DNA from: an uncultured Eubacteriales bacterium
Lineage (GTDB): Bacteria; Bacillota; Clostridia; Oscillospirales; Acutalibacteraceae
Length of the DNA stretch: 64,000 nt
Direction of reading: 5' to 3'
NCBI GenBank assembly: GCA_949292775.1
Contig: CASFBL010000003.1
Coordinates: 1-64,000, forward strand
This document shows, piece by piece, positions 16,665-25,048 of the stretch. A program made the translations under genes and the position numbers. Every line of letters begins with the position of its first letter. Position 1 is the stretch's first letter. The notes under the pieces were generated by a model. The model did not search any database. It had not been told where the DNA came from and worked only from the letters and a program-made list of their open reading frames with translations.

Positions 16665-16974
16665 TGTTTTCTCCCTCGTTGTGTATTATGCACATATATA
16701 TCTCATCTGTTTTGTTAATAGTTTATAGTTAAGGATGAAAAAAGTCAACATATTCAAACTGATTTTTTGTTTGTCAATCGCATTTTCAGCCCTTGTAATA
16801 AAACGCACAAACAGGTAAATATTCTTTTGTGCAAAATAACAATACATTCATGCGTTTTTCTATATTTCAGGCATAAAAACAGGGCGAACACAGCAAATCC
16901 GCCGTGTCTCGCCCAGAAAATATTTGGTATATCAACCAGTTAATATGTTATATTTACAATGTGTGAACCAAAAT
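16665..16974. other. Intergenic stretch, 310 bases
   Basis: AT-rich region between the YczE-like gene and mnmA, both on minus. It holds the mnmA terminator (16882-16914) and a weak promoter-like pair for the YczE-like gene (minus-strand TTGACT and TATAAA with a 15-base spacer, near 16728-16749). I see no ORF, tRNA or riboswitch in it. Confidence 0.6.
16882..16914 (-). terminator. Intrinsic terminator of mnmA
   Basis: Imperfect stem GGGCGAGACACGGC against GCTGTGTTCGCCC on the minus strand, followed by TGTTTTTA, 60 bases after the stop codon. Confidence 0.65.
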
Positions 16975-18051
16975 TCACAAAATCGTGCCGCCGCCAACCA
17001 CGGTTTCGCCGTCATACAACACCGCCGCCTGCCCGCGCGTCACGGCGCGCTGCGGTTCATCAAAAACGATTTCCAGCCGGTCTTTCTCCGTCTGTACAAC
17101 TGAAGCGGGTTGCGCTTTTTGGTTGTAACGAATCTTCACACACAGTTTTTGCGTTCCGGAAAGCGTGTCACACGCCGAAAGGCAAAGGTCGCCGACCGTG
17201 AGCTTTCGGGTATATAAATCCTCGTCAAACCCCAACACGACACGGTTGTTTTGTATATCCTTTTCTAACACATACATAGAAGCCGGAAGTGCCAGCCCCA
17301 GCCCGCGCCGCTGACCGATGGTGTAGCGGATAAGCCCCTTGTGCGTTCCGAGCACGCGGCCGGTTCTGTCTACAAAATCGCCCGGTGCAAAAGTCTTGCC
17401 GGTATACCGCTCTAAAAACGCCGCATAATCGCCGTCGGGCACAAAGCAAATATCCTGGCTGTCGCGCTTTTTTGCGTTTGCAAATCCGTTTTCCTGCGCA
17501 ATTTCCCGCACTTCGGCTTTGGTAAGTGCGCCGAGCGGGAACATTGTATGTTTAAGCTGTTCGGCAGTAAGGGAATACAGCACATAGCTTTGGTCTTTGC
17601 TTTCGTCGACCGCTTTCTGTAAAACGAAACGGTCGCCCTGCCTTGTCACACGCGCATAGTGCCCGGTCGCCACATAGTCAAGTCCCTGTTCTTGCGCCGC
17701 TTGAAACAATCTGCCGAATTTAATAAAGCGATTGCAGTCGACGCACGGATTTGGTGTTCTTCCTTCTTCGTATGCTTTTGCAAAGCGGTCGATTACTTCA
17801 CACCGGAACGGCTCCGAAAAATCCAGCACCTCGTGCGGGCAGCCAAGCCGCTGGCAAACCGCTTTCGCATCGGCAATGTCCGCTTCCGCGCCGCAGGCGC
17901 GCGCTTTCTCAGGCGAAGGGTCATAGTTTTCCAGAAGCCGCATCGTCGCGCCAACCACCGCAAAGCCCTGCTGCAGCACAAGATGCGCTGTAACGGAGCT
18001 GTCGACCCCACCGCTCATGGCGACCATTACTTTTTCTTTTTGCTCAGTCAT
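16975..18051 (-). CDS. mnmA: tRNA-specific 2-thiouridylase MnmA
   Basis: Adenylates and thiolates U34 of tRNA-Lys, -Glu and -Gln. PP-loop motif MVAMSGGVDSSVTAHLVL at the N terminus. Catalytic cysteines are in NPCVDCNRFIKFG (residues near 100) and DSQDICFVPDGDY (near 200). The C-terminal beta-barrel contains GQRRGLGLAL and ends PQRAVTRGQAAVLYDGETVVG. At 358 residues it is normal length. Sulfur would be delivered from a cysteine desulfurase such as the iscS gene at 23.7 kb. Confidence 0.97.
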   Translation of the reverse strand: MTEQKEKVMVAMSGGVDSSVTAHLVLQQGFAVVGATMRLLENYDPSPEKARACGAEADIADAKAVCQRLGCPHEVLDFSEPFRCEVIDRFAKAYEEGRTPNPCVDCNRFIKFGRLFQAAQEQGLDYVATGHYARVTRQGDRFVLQKAVDESKDQSYVLYSLTAEQLKHTMFPLGALTKAEVREIAQENGFANAKKRDSQDICFVPDGDYAAFLERYTGKTFAPGDFVDRTGRVLGTHKGLIRYTIGQRRGLGLALPASMYVLEKDIQNNRVVLGFDEDLYTRKLTVGDLCLSACDTLSGTQKLCVKIRYNQKAQPASVVQTEKDRLEIVFDEPQRAVTRGQAAVLYDGETVVGGGTIL

Positions 18052-18082
18052 ATTATAAATTCCGTTTCGTCTTTGTTTTTAA

Positions 18083-19000
18083 TCAGCCGCCAAGCTCGAT
18101 CATCGCGTCAATGCAGCGGCGCGCTTTCGCAATCGTTTCTGCCTCAAGCTCGATTTCCGCTCCACCGGCGCCGCGAACAGCGTCATAAACATCCATAAGC
18201 GTAGAGAGTTTCATGTTTTGGCAAATCAGCTTTTTGGAAAGCGGATAGAAACGCTTGTCCGGGCAGGCATATTGCAGATGCTCGGCAATGCTCAGTTCTG
18301 TGCCGATAATAAATTCATGGCAGTCGCTTTTTTCAGCAAACTGCATGATACCTGAGGTTGAACCGACATAATCGGCATGACGCACCACTTCAGGCTTGCA
18401 CTCGGGGTGCACCAAAAGCAGAGCACCGGGGTGTTTCTCTTTCGCGGCAAGTGCTTCTTCCTCATTGACCGAAGCGTGAATCGGACAACCGCCCTGCAAA
18501 AGCTTAATATTCTTTTCCGGCAGATGGTCGCGCACATAAGCGCCGAGGTTGCAGTCCGGAATAAACAAAATATTGGGGTTTTCAATGCGGCTGACGATTT
18601 TCACCGCTGATGAAGAAGTCACACAAACATCGCAAATGGTTTTCAATGCGGCAGTCGTGTTGATATAAGCCACCACGGTGTAGTCGGGGTATTCCCGTTT
18701 GACCGCTTCGATAAGCTCTTTATCCATTTGCTCTGCCATAGGGCAGCCCGCTTCGCCGCTTGCCAGCAAAACGCGCTTTTGGGGAGAAAGGATTTTCACG
18801 GTTTCCGCCATAAACCGCACGCCGACCATTAAAACGGTCTTTTGCGGCGCAGATTTCGCCTGTACGGACAGCGCATAGCTGTCACCGGTGAAATCTGCAA
18901 CTTCCAATATTTCATGCGCCACATAGCTGTGCGCTAAAATACAAATGTCGTTTTCTTTTTTCAATTCCAGAATCCGGCTTTGAATCTCCTGAATGTTCAT
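18083..19000 (-). CDS. nadA: Quinolinate synthase NadA
   Basis: [4Fe-4S] enzyme condensing iminoaspartate with dihydroxyacetone phosphate to quinolinate in de novo NAD synthesis. Three cluster cysteines are recognisable in SGEAGCPMAEQM, LLQGGCPIHA and KLICQNMKLSTL. The substrate-site segment LVHPECKPEVV and the loop VGSTSGIMQF are present. The frame reaches 19033, but GGAAGGTG before 19000 (MNIQEIQSR) fixes the start, giving 305 residues, the compact form. nadB and nadC, often in the same operon, are not in this window. Confidence 0.96.
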   Translation of the reverse strand: MNIQEIQSRILELKKENDICILAHSYVAHEILEVADFTGDSYALSVQAKSAPQKTVLMVGVRFMAETVKILSPQKRVLLASGEAGCPMAEQMDKELIEAVKREYPDYTVVAYINTTAALKTICDVCVTSSSAVKIVSRIENPNILFIPDCNLGAYVRDHLPEKNIKLLQGGCPIHASVNEEEALAAKEKHPGALLLVHPECKPEVVRHADYVGSTSGIMQFAEKSDCHEFIIGTELSIAEHLQYACPDKRFYPLSKKLICQNMKLSTLMDVYDAVRGAGGAEIELEAETIAKARRCIDAMIELGG

Positions 19001-19037
19001 ACATACACCTTCCGTTTCTGTTTTTTTGCGCACTTAT

Positions 19038-19066
19038 ATAATAAGCAATTCTGAAAACAAAATCAA
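19038..19066 (-). promoter_or_regulatory. Promoter of nadA
   Basis: Minus-strand TTGATT, a 17-base spacer and TATTAT, about 38 bases upstream of the nadA start. Confidence 0.65.
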
Positions 19067-19163
19067 CCCAATTTCCATAGAAGATTTTGGGTTTTGCCCC
19101 TTTGCGCGCGCGAAAGGCGTTTCTTTACAATTTTGTAATATTATTATAATTTTGTTACAATTC

Positions 19164-19191
19164 TTGCTTTTTCAAAAAATCCATATATAAT
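19164..19191 (+). promoter_or_regulatory. Promoter of the O-antigen-ligase-like gene
   Basis: TTGCTT, a 16-base spacer and TATAAT, 56 bases before the ATG. Upstream lie TTACAA/TTGTAA inverted elements (19125-19160). Confidence 0.6.
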
Positions 19192-19246
19192 ATACCCAGT
19201 GCTTAAAAGCGATAAATATAGAAAAAATTAAGCAGGGAAGAGGTCT

Positions 19247-20776
19247 ATGAATCGAATTCTTAACTCCCCGCAGTTAAATCGCCTGCGCGATTTTATGATG
19301 ACCGGGAAATATATGATGCTGTTGTTTGCAGTCGGCGCGGTGTTTGCGGCATTCGAGTGGAATGTCGCGGGCGTACTCGTGTTTGCATGCATCATTGGGT
19401 TCACATTGGTCGTGTGTGAAGATTTGCTTGCCACATTTATGCCGTTCATGTACATCTGCCTGATTGCGGCAAAATGCTATAACTCCTTCAGCACCTTTAT
19501 CCAGTATAAAACGCTGGGCGTTATCATTGCGCTGTGTTTGGTTGCACACTTTGTGCTGTATTGGAAAAAGCCGGACACCAAAGGCATGCTTACCAAGCCC
19601 ATGATTTTTGTTTCAATAGCCGTGGTGCTCGGCGGTGTGGGCTTCATTTCCAAAGAAGAGTATTTCAGCCCCGTTTCGCTGTTTTACATTTTGACCTTGG
19701 GCTTTGCCATGGTGCTTCTCTATTGGATGTTTTACACCTATCTCACCGTGCGCAGAGACTATTCGCTGATTGAAAAGGTCACCTTAATCATGGTCATTGC
19801 CGGGTGTTTTGCTTCGTTTGTCACCATTGCCTTTTACATGATGAACATTGACGAAGTCATTGAAACTCGGGATCTTTTATATATGCAGTGGCGCAACAAC
19901 TACTCAACCTTTTTGATGCTGAGCATTCCGTTTGCCTTTTTGCGCGGGCACAAAAAGCCTTACTGCATCATGCTTGGCTTTTTCTTCTATTTCTGCATTC
20001 TGCTGACCGGTTCGCGCGGCGGGCTCGTATTCGGCGCAGTGGAAATGGCAATGTGCTGCATTTTGTTTATTCTCTATGACAAGCGCCGGCGTCTCACCTA
20101 TATTGCCATTTGTGCGTGTCTCGCATTTGCGCTGCTGATTTTCTCGCGTGAGTTTTTTTCATTCTTCGGCTCAACTTTTGACCGGCTTTTGTCCGCAATC
20201 AACGGCGTGCTGATAGGCGAGCAGCAGGAAGTTCGATATTATCAATACATCCGCGGCATTCAGGACTTCTTAAACAACCCCATTCTCGGCACAGGCATCG
20301 GCTACATGGGCAACCGTGATGTTTACGCCGGAGCGGATTTCTCTATTGCATGGTATCATTGCGAGTTAATTCAAATCCCCGCAAGCTTCGGCATTGTCGG
20401 CATTGCGGCGTATTCCTATCAGTTTATCAAGCGCAATATGCTGCTTTGGAAAAAGCCCACCATGTTCAACATGACGGTGTTCCTTTCTTATATCAGTTTG
20501 GAGCTCATGTCTCTTGTGAATCCGGGTATTTTCAGCCCAATCCCCTATCTTCTGATTGTTACGATGTTCTTCGCCATTGTCGAACGCTGCAATGTCGGCA
20601 CCGTGCAAAAAATCATCTCTACCAAGTCCACACCTGATAACGAGGAGGACGACGAGCTGGAAGGCACGGCACTGCCGGAATCGACAGAGGCGCAAGCATC
20701 GGAAGCTAATGAGACCAAGAGCGCGGAAACCGAGCCGGAAAAAGTGCCGGTCGGCGCACCGCAAGATACAGACTAA
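19247..20776 (+). CDS. O-antigen ligase / polysaccharide polymerase-like membrane protein
   Basis: A 509-residue protein with about twelve membrane segments, resembling the Wzy/WaaL superfamily that polymerises or transfers lipid-linked glycans on the outer face of the membrane. The large extracytoplasmic loop region contains the typical tail IRGIQDFLNNPILGTGIGYM before an H-x-[NE]-like segment, AWYHCELIQIPASFGIVG. The last 60 residues are an acidic, low-complexity cytoplasmic tail rich in Glu, Ala and Ser, unlike the compact ends of most homologues. AAGAGG precedes the ATG. It has its own promoter and terminator and no glycosyltransferase next to it, so acceptor and polymer are unknown. Confidence 0.78.
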   Translation: MNRILNSPQLNRLRDFMMTGKYMMLLFAVGAVFAAFEWNVAGVLVFACIIGFTLVVCEDLLATFMPFMYICLIAAKCYNSFSTFIQYKTLGVIIALCLVAHFVLYWKKPDTKGMLTKPMIFVSIAVVLGGVGFISKEEYFSPVSLFYILTLGFAMVLLYWMFYTYLTVRRDYSLIEKVTLIMVIAGCFASFVTIAFYMMNIDEVIETRDLLYMQWRNNYSTFLMLSIPFAFLRGHKKPYCIMLGFFFYFCILLTGSRGGLVFGAVEMAMCCILFILYDKRRRLTYIAICACLAFALLIFSREFFSFFGSTFDRLLSAINGVLIGEQQEVRYYQYIRGIQDFLNNPILGTGIGYMGNRDVYAGADFSIAWYHCELIQIPASFGIVGIAAYSYQFIKRNMLLWKKPTMFNMTVFLSYISLELMSLVNPGIFSPIPYLLIVTMFFAIVERCNVGTVQKIISTKSTPDNEEDDELEGTALPESTEAQASEANETKSAETEPEKVPVGAPQDTD

Positions 20777-20792
20777 TTTAAAACACATAAAG

Positions 20793-20822
20793 AAAACAGG
20801 GTGCAGTTTTGCACCCTGTTTT
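20793..20822. terminator. Bidirectional intrinsic terminator
   Basis: AAAACAGGGTGCA and its complement around a GTTT loop, with T runs in both directions between the converging ligase and MATE genes. Confidence 0.9.
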
Positions 20823-20840
20823 TATGTTTTTATTTTATTA

Positions 20841-22172
20841 TTATACTGTTTTTCGTTTCATGAAGGCGAGTTTTCCGACGGCGAGCAATGTCGCCGCAGC
20901 GTTCGAGAACACATAAGCCCACCACACACCGGACATGCCGAAAAATTCCGCAAACAGCAAAGCAATCGGCAGCAGCAAAAGCGCGGAAGCACCGTATAAA
21001 ATCATTGCCCAAAGTTTTTTGCCCTGCGCTTGGAACACCGACGCGGCCAGCAGCGGCAGCGGCATAAACAACAGTGAAACCGCAATCACCCGAAGCCCGG
21101 CAGTGCCTGTTTCCAGCACGCCGGTGTTGTTTGTAAACAGCTTTAAAAACGCGGTTGGCGCGATGCGCAAAAGGGCAAACGCTAAAAGCGCATAGACAAA
21201 ACTTAAAAACAAGCCGAAACGAAAGGTCTTAAGGACGCGCTTGGGGTTTCCTGCGCCGAAACTATATCCGGCAATCGGGGCAACAGCCTGCGCAACGGCG
21301 GTAAACGGCAAAACAGCTACTGTCAAAATTTTGCTGATATAGGCAAATGCGTTGACGCCCGCCGTGCCGCCGGTCTCACTCAAAATGCGGTTGAGCACCA
21401 GCGTAGCAAGAGACAAGCTTCCCATTTGCACAAGCGACGGCACCCCGACGGCGAGAATTTCTCCCATTGTTTTTAAGTGTGGGCGTACCTTTTTAAAATC
21501 CTGCACCGAAAATTTGCGGAAAAACAGCACGCTCATCATGGCGCTTACAAACTGGCTGAGCACAGTTGCCGCTGCGGAGCCCTGTATGCCCCAGTCAAAA
21601 GCGAGGATGAACAGCGCGTCCAGACCGATGTTGAGTGTTATCGGAATCACCCAAATCAGGAGTCCGTAAAGCATATTGCCCTCGGCGCGGATAATCGATG
21701 AAAATCCGGTGGAAAACACATTGCCGAGCAGTAAAATGGTGAAATACTGTTTTGCGGGCAGATACAGTTCCGGCGTGGCGCCCATAAACGCCAAAAGCGG
21801 GTCTAAAAGCAAAAGCCCCAGCACGCTAATCACCAACGCGGACAGATAAAAAACGGCGCGCGCCGTCTGCGTCGCTTCACCTGCGGCTTTGGGGTTGTTT
21901 TGCCCCAATTTTCGGGAAACGACGGAAGCCGCACCGGACCCGACAGCGGTGGAAACTGCCCCTTGTAAAACCACAAACGGGAACACAAGGGAAATACCGC
22001 CCATCGCGTTTTCGCCGACGCGCCAGCTGACGAACAAGGCATCGGTGAGCGAATACACAGAATTGAGCAACAGCGCGGCAAAAGTCGTTGCCGCAAAGCG
22101 CAAAACAAGGCTTGGAACATTCCCCTCGCCGAGCGACGCCGCTTTGCTTGTTTTAGACTTTGCAGCGCTCAT
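20841..22172 (-). CDS. MATE-family efflux transporter
   Basis: A 443-residue, twelve-helix multidrug and toxin extrusion protein, predicted to expel cationic compounds using a Na+ or H+ gradient. The first half has YSLTDALFVSWRVGENAMGG and SAVVSRKLG-like segments (GSGAASVVSRKLGQNNPKAA). The internal repeat has NRILSETGGTAGVNAFAYIS and QAVAPIAGYSFGAGNPKRV, the typical Q-x-x-x-P-x-x-x-[FY]-x-x-G. Its ATG overlaps the stop of the APH-like kinase by four bases (ATGA), so the two are co-translated. Confidence 0.9.
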   Translation of the reverse strand: MSAAKSKTSKAASLGEGNVPSLVLRFAATTFAALLLNSVYSLTDALFVSWRVGENAMGGISLVFPFVVLQGAVSTAVGSGAASVVSRKLGQNNPKAAGEATQTARAVFYLSALVISVLGLLLLDPLLAFMGATPELYLPAKQYFTILLLGNVFSTGFSSIIRAEGNMLYGLLIWVIPITLNIGLDALFILAFDWGIQGSAAATVLSQFVSAMMSVLFFRKFSVQDFKKVRPHLKTMGEILAVGVPSLVQMGSLSLATLVLNRILSETGGTAGVNAFAYISKILTVAVLPFTAVAQAVAPIAGYSFGAGNPKRVLKTFRFGLFLSFVYALLAFALLRIAPTAFLKLFTNNTGVLETGTAGLRVIAVSLLFMPLPLLAASVFQAQGKKLWAMILYGASALLLLPIALLFAEFFGMSGVWWAYVFSNAAATLLAVGKLAFMKRKTV

Positions 22173-23149
22173 TTGCGAAGCACCCGAAACGCGTCAGCAT
22201 ATAAATACAATCCCGCGAACACATTGCGCCACCAGCCGAAGTGGTGGGGCGTGTAGCGGTAATATTTTTCGGTTTCGACAATCAAGGCGAGATACCCCTG
22301 CCCTACGGCGTAGCGAATTTGCTCTTCGCGCGTGGCGGTAACCGGCGTGTTTGCCGCGGCGTTGTAAGACGCGAGCACGCCGGTTTTCTTTTCAAGCGGG
22401 TGCGTTGCGTCCAGACACACGAAATCGAGAATCTTGTCCCCCCAAAAGCTTCGCTCCGGGTCTATCCAAGAATAATGTATGCCGTCTTTTTCGCGTTTGC
22501 AAAGGATGTTCGGCGGGCATAAATCAAAATTCACCATGGTGCACGGTGCTTTCTCCAAAACAGATTTGTGCCGGTCTATAAGCGCCAGCAGCTTTTCGCC
22601 GCGTCGGCTTCGTTTATTGACGCGGGCGCAGTCGTCCAGCAAATTCTTCGTCATCATGCGAATGGCGGTGTACCAATCGGGATAAAGCTCGTTTTGCACA
22701 TAGCCGAATCGGTCGCCCGAAATGCCGTGGACCTGCGCAGCAAACTCGGCGGTTTGTCTATCTGCGTCTTTGCGCTCTGCTTTTGAAAAATCCATTTTGT
22801 CCAGCGGAATGCCGTCTAATTTTTCCATAATAAAATAATCAGTGGGCAGTTTTGTGCGGGTGAAATCTGTAAAATAAACCTCCGGCACCCGGATATTAGT
22901 GTTATCGCGGATTTTTTGATACCAGTACACCTCCGACTGCATCATAGAGTGTTCATAGGTCAGCACCGGGCAGTCGGGCGCCGGCGCGATTTTTATCGCA
23001 TACTCTTTTTCGCCGACAGACACACTGTAAACGGCGTTATATTCCCCCGCACCGAGCGGTGTGACAGTTTCGGCCTCCCCAAGCCCGGCTTCTTTAAACA
23101 GACGGCGAATCGTTTTTTCATCCACCGGGTATTTTGTACGGCTTATCAT
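22169..23149 (-). CDS. Aminoglycoside phosphotransferase (APH)-family kinase
   Basis: A 326-residue protein kinase-like small-molecule phosphotransferase. VTPLGAGEYNAVYSVSVG is the nucleotide loop and YAIKIAP carries the lysine. The catalytic loop reads MVNFDLCPPNILCKR, with Asp and Asn kept but Asn in place of the usual His. The metal-binding segment is SWIDPERSFWGDKILDF. A strong AGGAGG places the start at 23149, although the frame stays open to 23272. It is coupled by a four-base overlap to the MATE gene. Substrate could be an antibiotic, choline or another alcohol or sugar; sequence alone does not say. Confidence 0.82.
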   Translation of the reverse strand: MISRTKYPVDEKTIRRLFKEAGLGEAETVTPLGAGEYNAVYSVSVGEKEYAIKIAPAPDCPVLTYEHSMMQSEVYWYQKIRDNTNIRVPEVYFTDFTRTKLPTDYFIMEKLDGIPLDKMDFSKAERKDADRQTAEFAAQVHGISGDRFGYVQNELYPDWYTAIRMMTKNLLDDCARVNKRSRRGEKLLALIDRHKSVLEKAPCTMVNFDLCPPNILCKREKDGIHYSWIDPERSFWGDKILDFVCLDATHPLEKKTGVLASYNAAANTPVTATREEQIRYAVGQGYLALIVETEKYYRYTPHHFGWWRNVFAGLYLYADAFRVLRK

Positions 23150-23247
23150 AACTTCTCCTCCTTTGCATTCATTGTAACGCTTAGAAGTTAGAAAATCTAT
23201 AAAAATTCCGATTATAATATTAAAAAACCAAGATGTTTTACAGTGCA

Positions 23248-23280
23248 AAAAATCGCTGTGCCGAAAATGCACAGCGGTTT
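23248..23280 (-). terminator. Intrinsic terminator of iscU
   Basis: CGCTGTGC/GCACAGCG stem followed by TTTTTT on the minus strand, 17 bases after the iscU stop. Confidence 0.85.
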
Positions 23281-23296
23281 CCTTATTGCGTTTGCA

Positions 23297-23731
23297 TTAT
23301 TCCGCGTGATGATGGTCGTAGTGACAGCAATCCTCTTTGAAAAGCGCGGGGTCATAGGCAATGCCGTTTTTGTCGTAATAATCTTTAACAGCGGCTTTGA
23401 TTGCCTCTTCCGCCAAAACGGAACAGTGAATTTTCACCGCCGGCAGACCGTCAAGCGCTTCGACAACCGCCTGGTTGGTCAGGCGCAGCGCTTCGGTAAT
23501 CGGCTTGCCCTTAATCATATCGGTCGCCATGGAGCTTGTCGCAATGGCGGACGCGCAGCCATAGGTATTGAACTTGACATCTGTAATGATACCGGCGTTC
23601 ACCTTGATATACATTTTCATAATATCGCCGCACTTGGCGTTGCCGACTTCGCCGATGCCGTCCGCATCTTCAATTTTGCCGACATTGTGCGGGTGTGCGA
23701 AATGCTCCATTACTTTTTCGCTGTATTCCAT
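23297..23731 (-). CDS. iscU: Iron-sulfur cluster scaffold protein (IscU/NifU-N type)
   Basis: Scaffold on which [2Fe-2S]/[4Fe-4S] clusters are built before transfer. The three ligand cysteines are in context: VGNAKCGDIMKMYIK, FNTYGCASAIATSSM and VKIHCSVLAEEAI, with the conserved Asp after the first. It has 144 residues and a His-rich C terminus (CCHYDHHHAE) beyond the usual end. It directly follows iscS: the ATG overlaps the iscS stop by one base. Confidence 0.95.
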   Translation of the reverse strand: MEYSEKVMEHFAHPHNVGKIEDADGIGEVGNAKCGDIMKMYIKVNAGIITDVKFNTYGCASAIATSSMATDMIKGKPITEALRLTNQAVVEALDGLPAVKIHCSVLAEEAIKAAVKDYYDKNGIAYDPALFKEDCCHYDHHHAE

Positions 23732-24921
23732 TATGCATTACCTCTTTCTTTTTGAATTCTCTCCCAAAGCGGAGACATGCTGCGCAGCCGTTCAATGATT
23801 TCCGGCACGCAGGAAATAATATAGTCAATTTCTTCTTCGGTGTTGCTCTCGCACAAAGACAGGCGCAAAGAACCGTGCGCAACTTCGTGGGGCAGACCGA
23901 TTGCGAGCAAAACATGGCTCGGGTCAAGCGAACCGGAGGTGCAGGCTGAACCGGAGGAAGCAGACACGCCTTTCATATCGAGATATAAAAGCAGAGACTC
24001 ACCCTCAACACCCTCAAAGCTTATATTGACATTGCCGGGGAGCCGGTTCTCGCGGTCGCCGTTTAAGCGGCTCGACTCAATTTTTAAGAGCCCGTCAATC
24101 AAACGGTCGCGCAGTTTGCTCATATGCGCGGCATTTTCAGCCATATGGTCGCTTGCTTCTTTGAGCGCGGCGGCCATGCCCACCATTGCATATACGCTTT
24201 CGGTGCCTGCGCGGCGGCCGCTTTCCTGCGCGCCGCCCTCAATAAGGTTCGGCAAACGAATGCCTTTGCGGCAATACAGCGCGCCGATGCCTTTCGGACC
24301 GTGGAATTTATGCGCGGACATCGACAGCATATCGATATTCTGCGCGCGGACATCAATCGGCACATGCCCGGCCGCCTGCACGGCGTCGGTGTGGAACAAA
24401 ACACCTTTTTCGTGGCAAACCGCGCCGATTTCTGCAATCGGCTGAATGGTGCCGATTTCGTTGTTTGCATACATTATGGTGACAAGCGCCGTGTCCTCAC
24501 GAATGGCATTTTTCACATCTTCAACATGCACAATGCCGTTTTCATAGACCGGCAGATAAGTCACTTCAAACCCATATTTTTCAAGCTTTTGCACCGTGTG
24601 CAAAACCGCGTGGTGCTCAAAAGCGGAAGTGATAATATGCTTTTTGCCTTTTTTCGCCATCAGCTCGGCAACGCCTTTAATCGCCCAGTTGTCGGCTTCA
24701 CTGCCGCCGGAGGTGAAATACACCTCGCTCGGGTCGGCGTTTAAAACCTTTGCCACCGTTTCGCGGGCATGCTGAACGCCGTGGTGCGCCTCCTGCCCGA
24801 TATTATAAAGGCTGGACGCATTGCCGTAAATATCCGTAAGATACGGCATCATCGCGTCAAGTGCGGTTTTCGACAGTTTCGTCGTTGCCGCGTTATCTGC
24901 GTAAACCTGCATTGTAAACAT
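23731..24921 (-). CDS. iscS: Cysteine desulfurase (IscS/NifS type)
   Basis: PLP enzyme that removes sulfur from cysteine as a persulfide for Fe-S clusters and tRNA thiolation. N-terminal [22 protein letters not shown] lysine in [16 protein letters not shown], active-site cysteine on the mobile loop [17 protein letters not shown]. At 396 residues it is normal. Two near-adjacent starts are possible, the ATG at 24921 or the one encoding [11 protein letters not shown] three codons later. Promoter with an overlapping downstream palindrome at 24965-25024. Confidence 0.96.
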   Translation of the reverse strand: MFTMQVYADNAATTKLSKTALDAMMPYLTDIYGNASSLYNIGQEAHHGVQHARETVAKVLNADPSEVYFTSGGSEADNWAIKGVAELMAKKGKKHIITSAFEHHAVLHTVQKLEKYGFEVTYLPVYENGIVHVEDVKNAIREDTALVTIMYANNEIGTIQPIAEIGAVCHEKGVLFHTDAVQAAGHVPIDVRAQNIDMLSMSAHKFHGPKGIGALYCRKGIRLPNLIEGGAQESGRRAGTESVYAMVGMAAALKEASDHMAENAAHMSKLRDRLIDGLLKIESSRLNGDRENRLPGNVNISFEGVEGESLLLYLDMKGVSASSGSACTSGSLDPSHVLLAIGLPHEVAHGSLRLSLCESNTEEEIDYIISCVPEIIERLRSMSPLWERIQKERGNA

Positions 24922-24964
24922 CTCTTTTCTATTTTCAGCCCAGAGGGCTTAAAACCTTATTTTT

Positions 24965-24987
24965 ATTCATAGTATTTCCCTATGAAT
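24965..24987. promoter_or_regulatory. Palindrome in the iscS leader (candidate operator)
   Basis: ATTCATAG, seven bases, CTATGAAT: perfect 8-base arms starting a few bases after the predicted transcription start of iscS. Position suits a repressor site or a 5' hairpin. Which protein binds is unknown; the Rrf2 regulator at 27.5 kb is a candidate. Confidence 0.5.
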
Positions 24988-24995
24988 TCAGCAAT

Positions 24996-25024
24996 ATCAT
25001 ACAACAGTGGTGGGAATATGTCAA
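24996..25024 (-). promoter_or_regulatory. Promoter of iscS-iscU
   Basis: Minus-strand TTGACA, a 17-base spacer and TATGAT, about 75 bases upstream of the iscS start. Confidence 0.8.
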
Positions 25025-25048
25025 TACGCGCAGTTGCCCAAAGATTGG

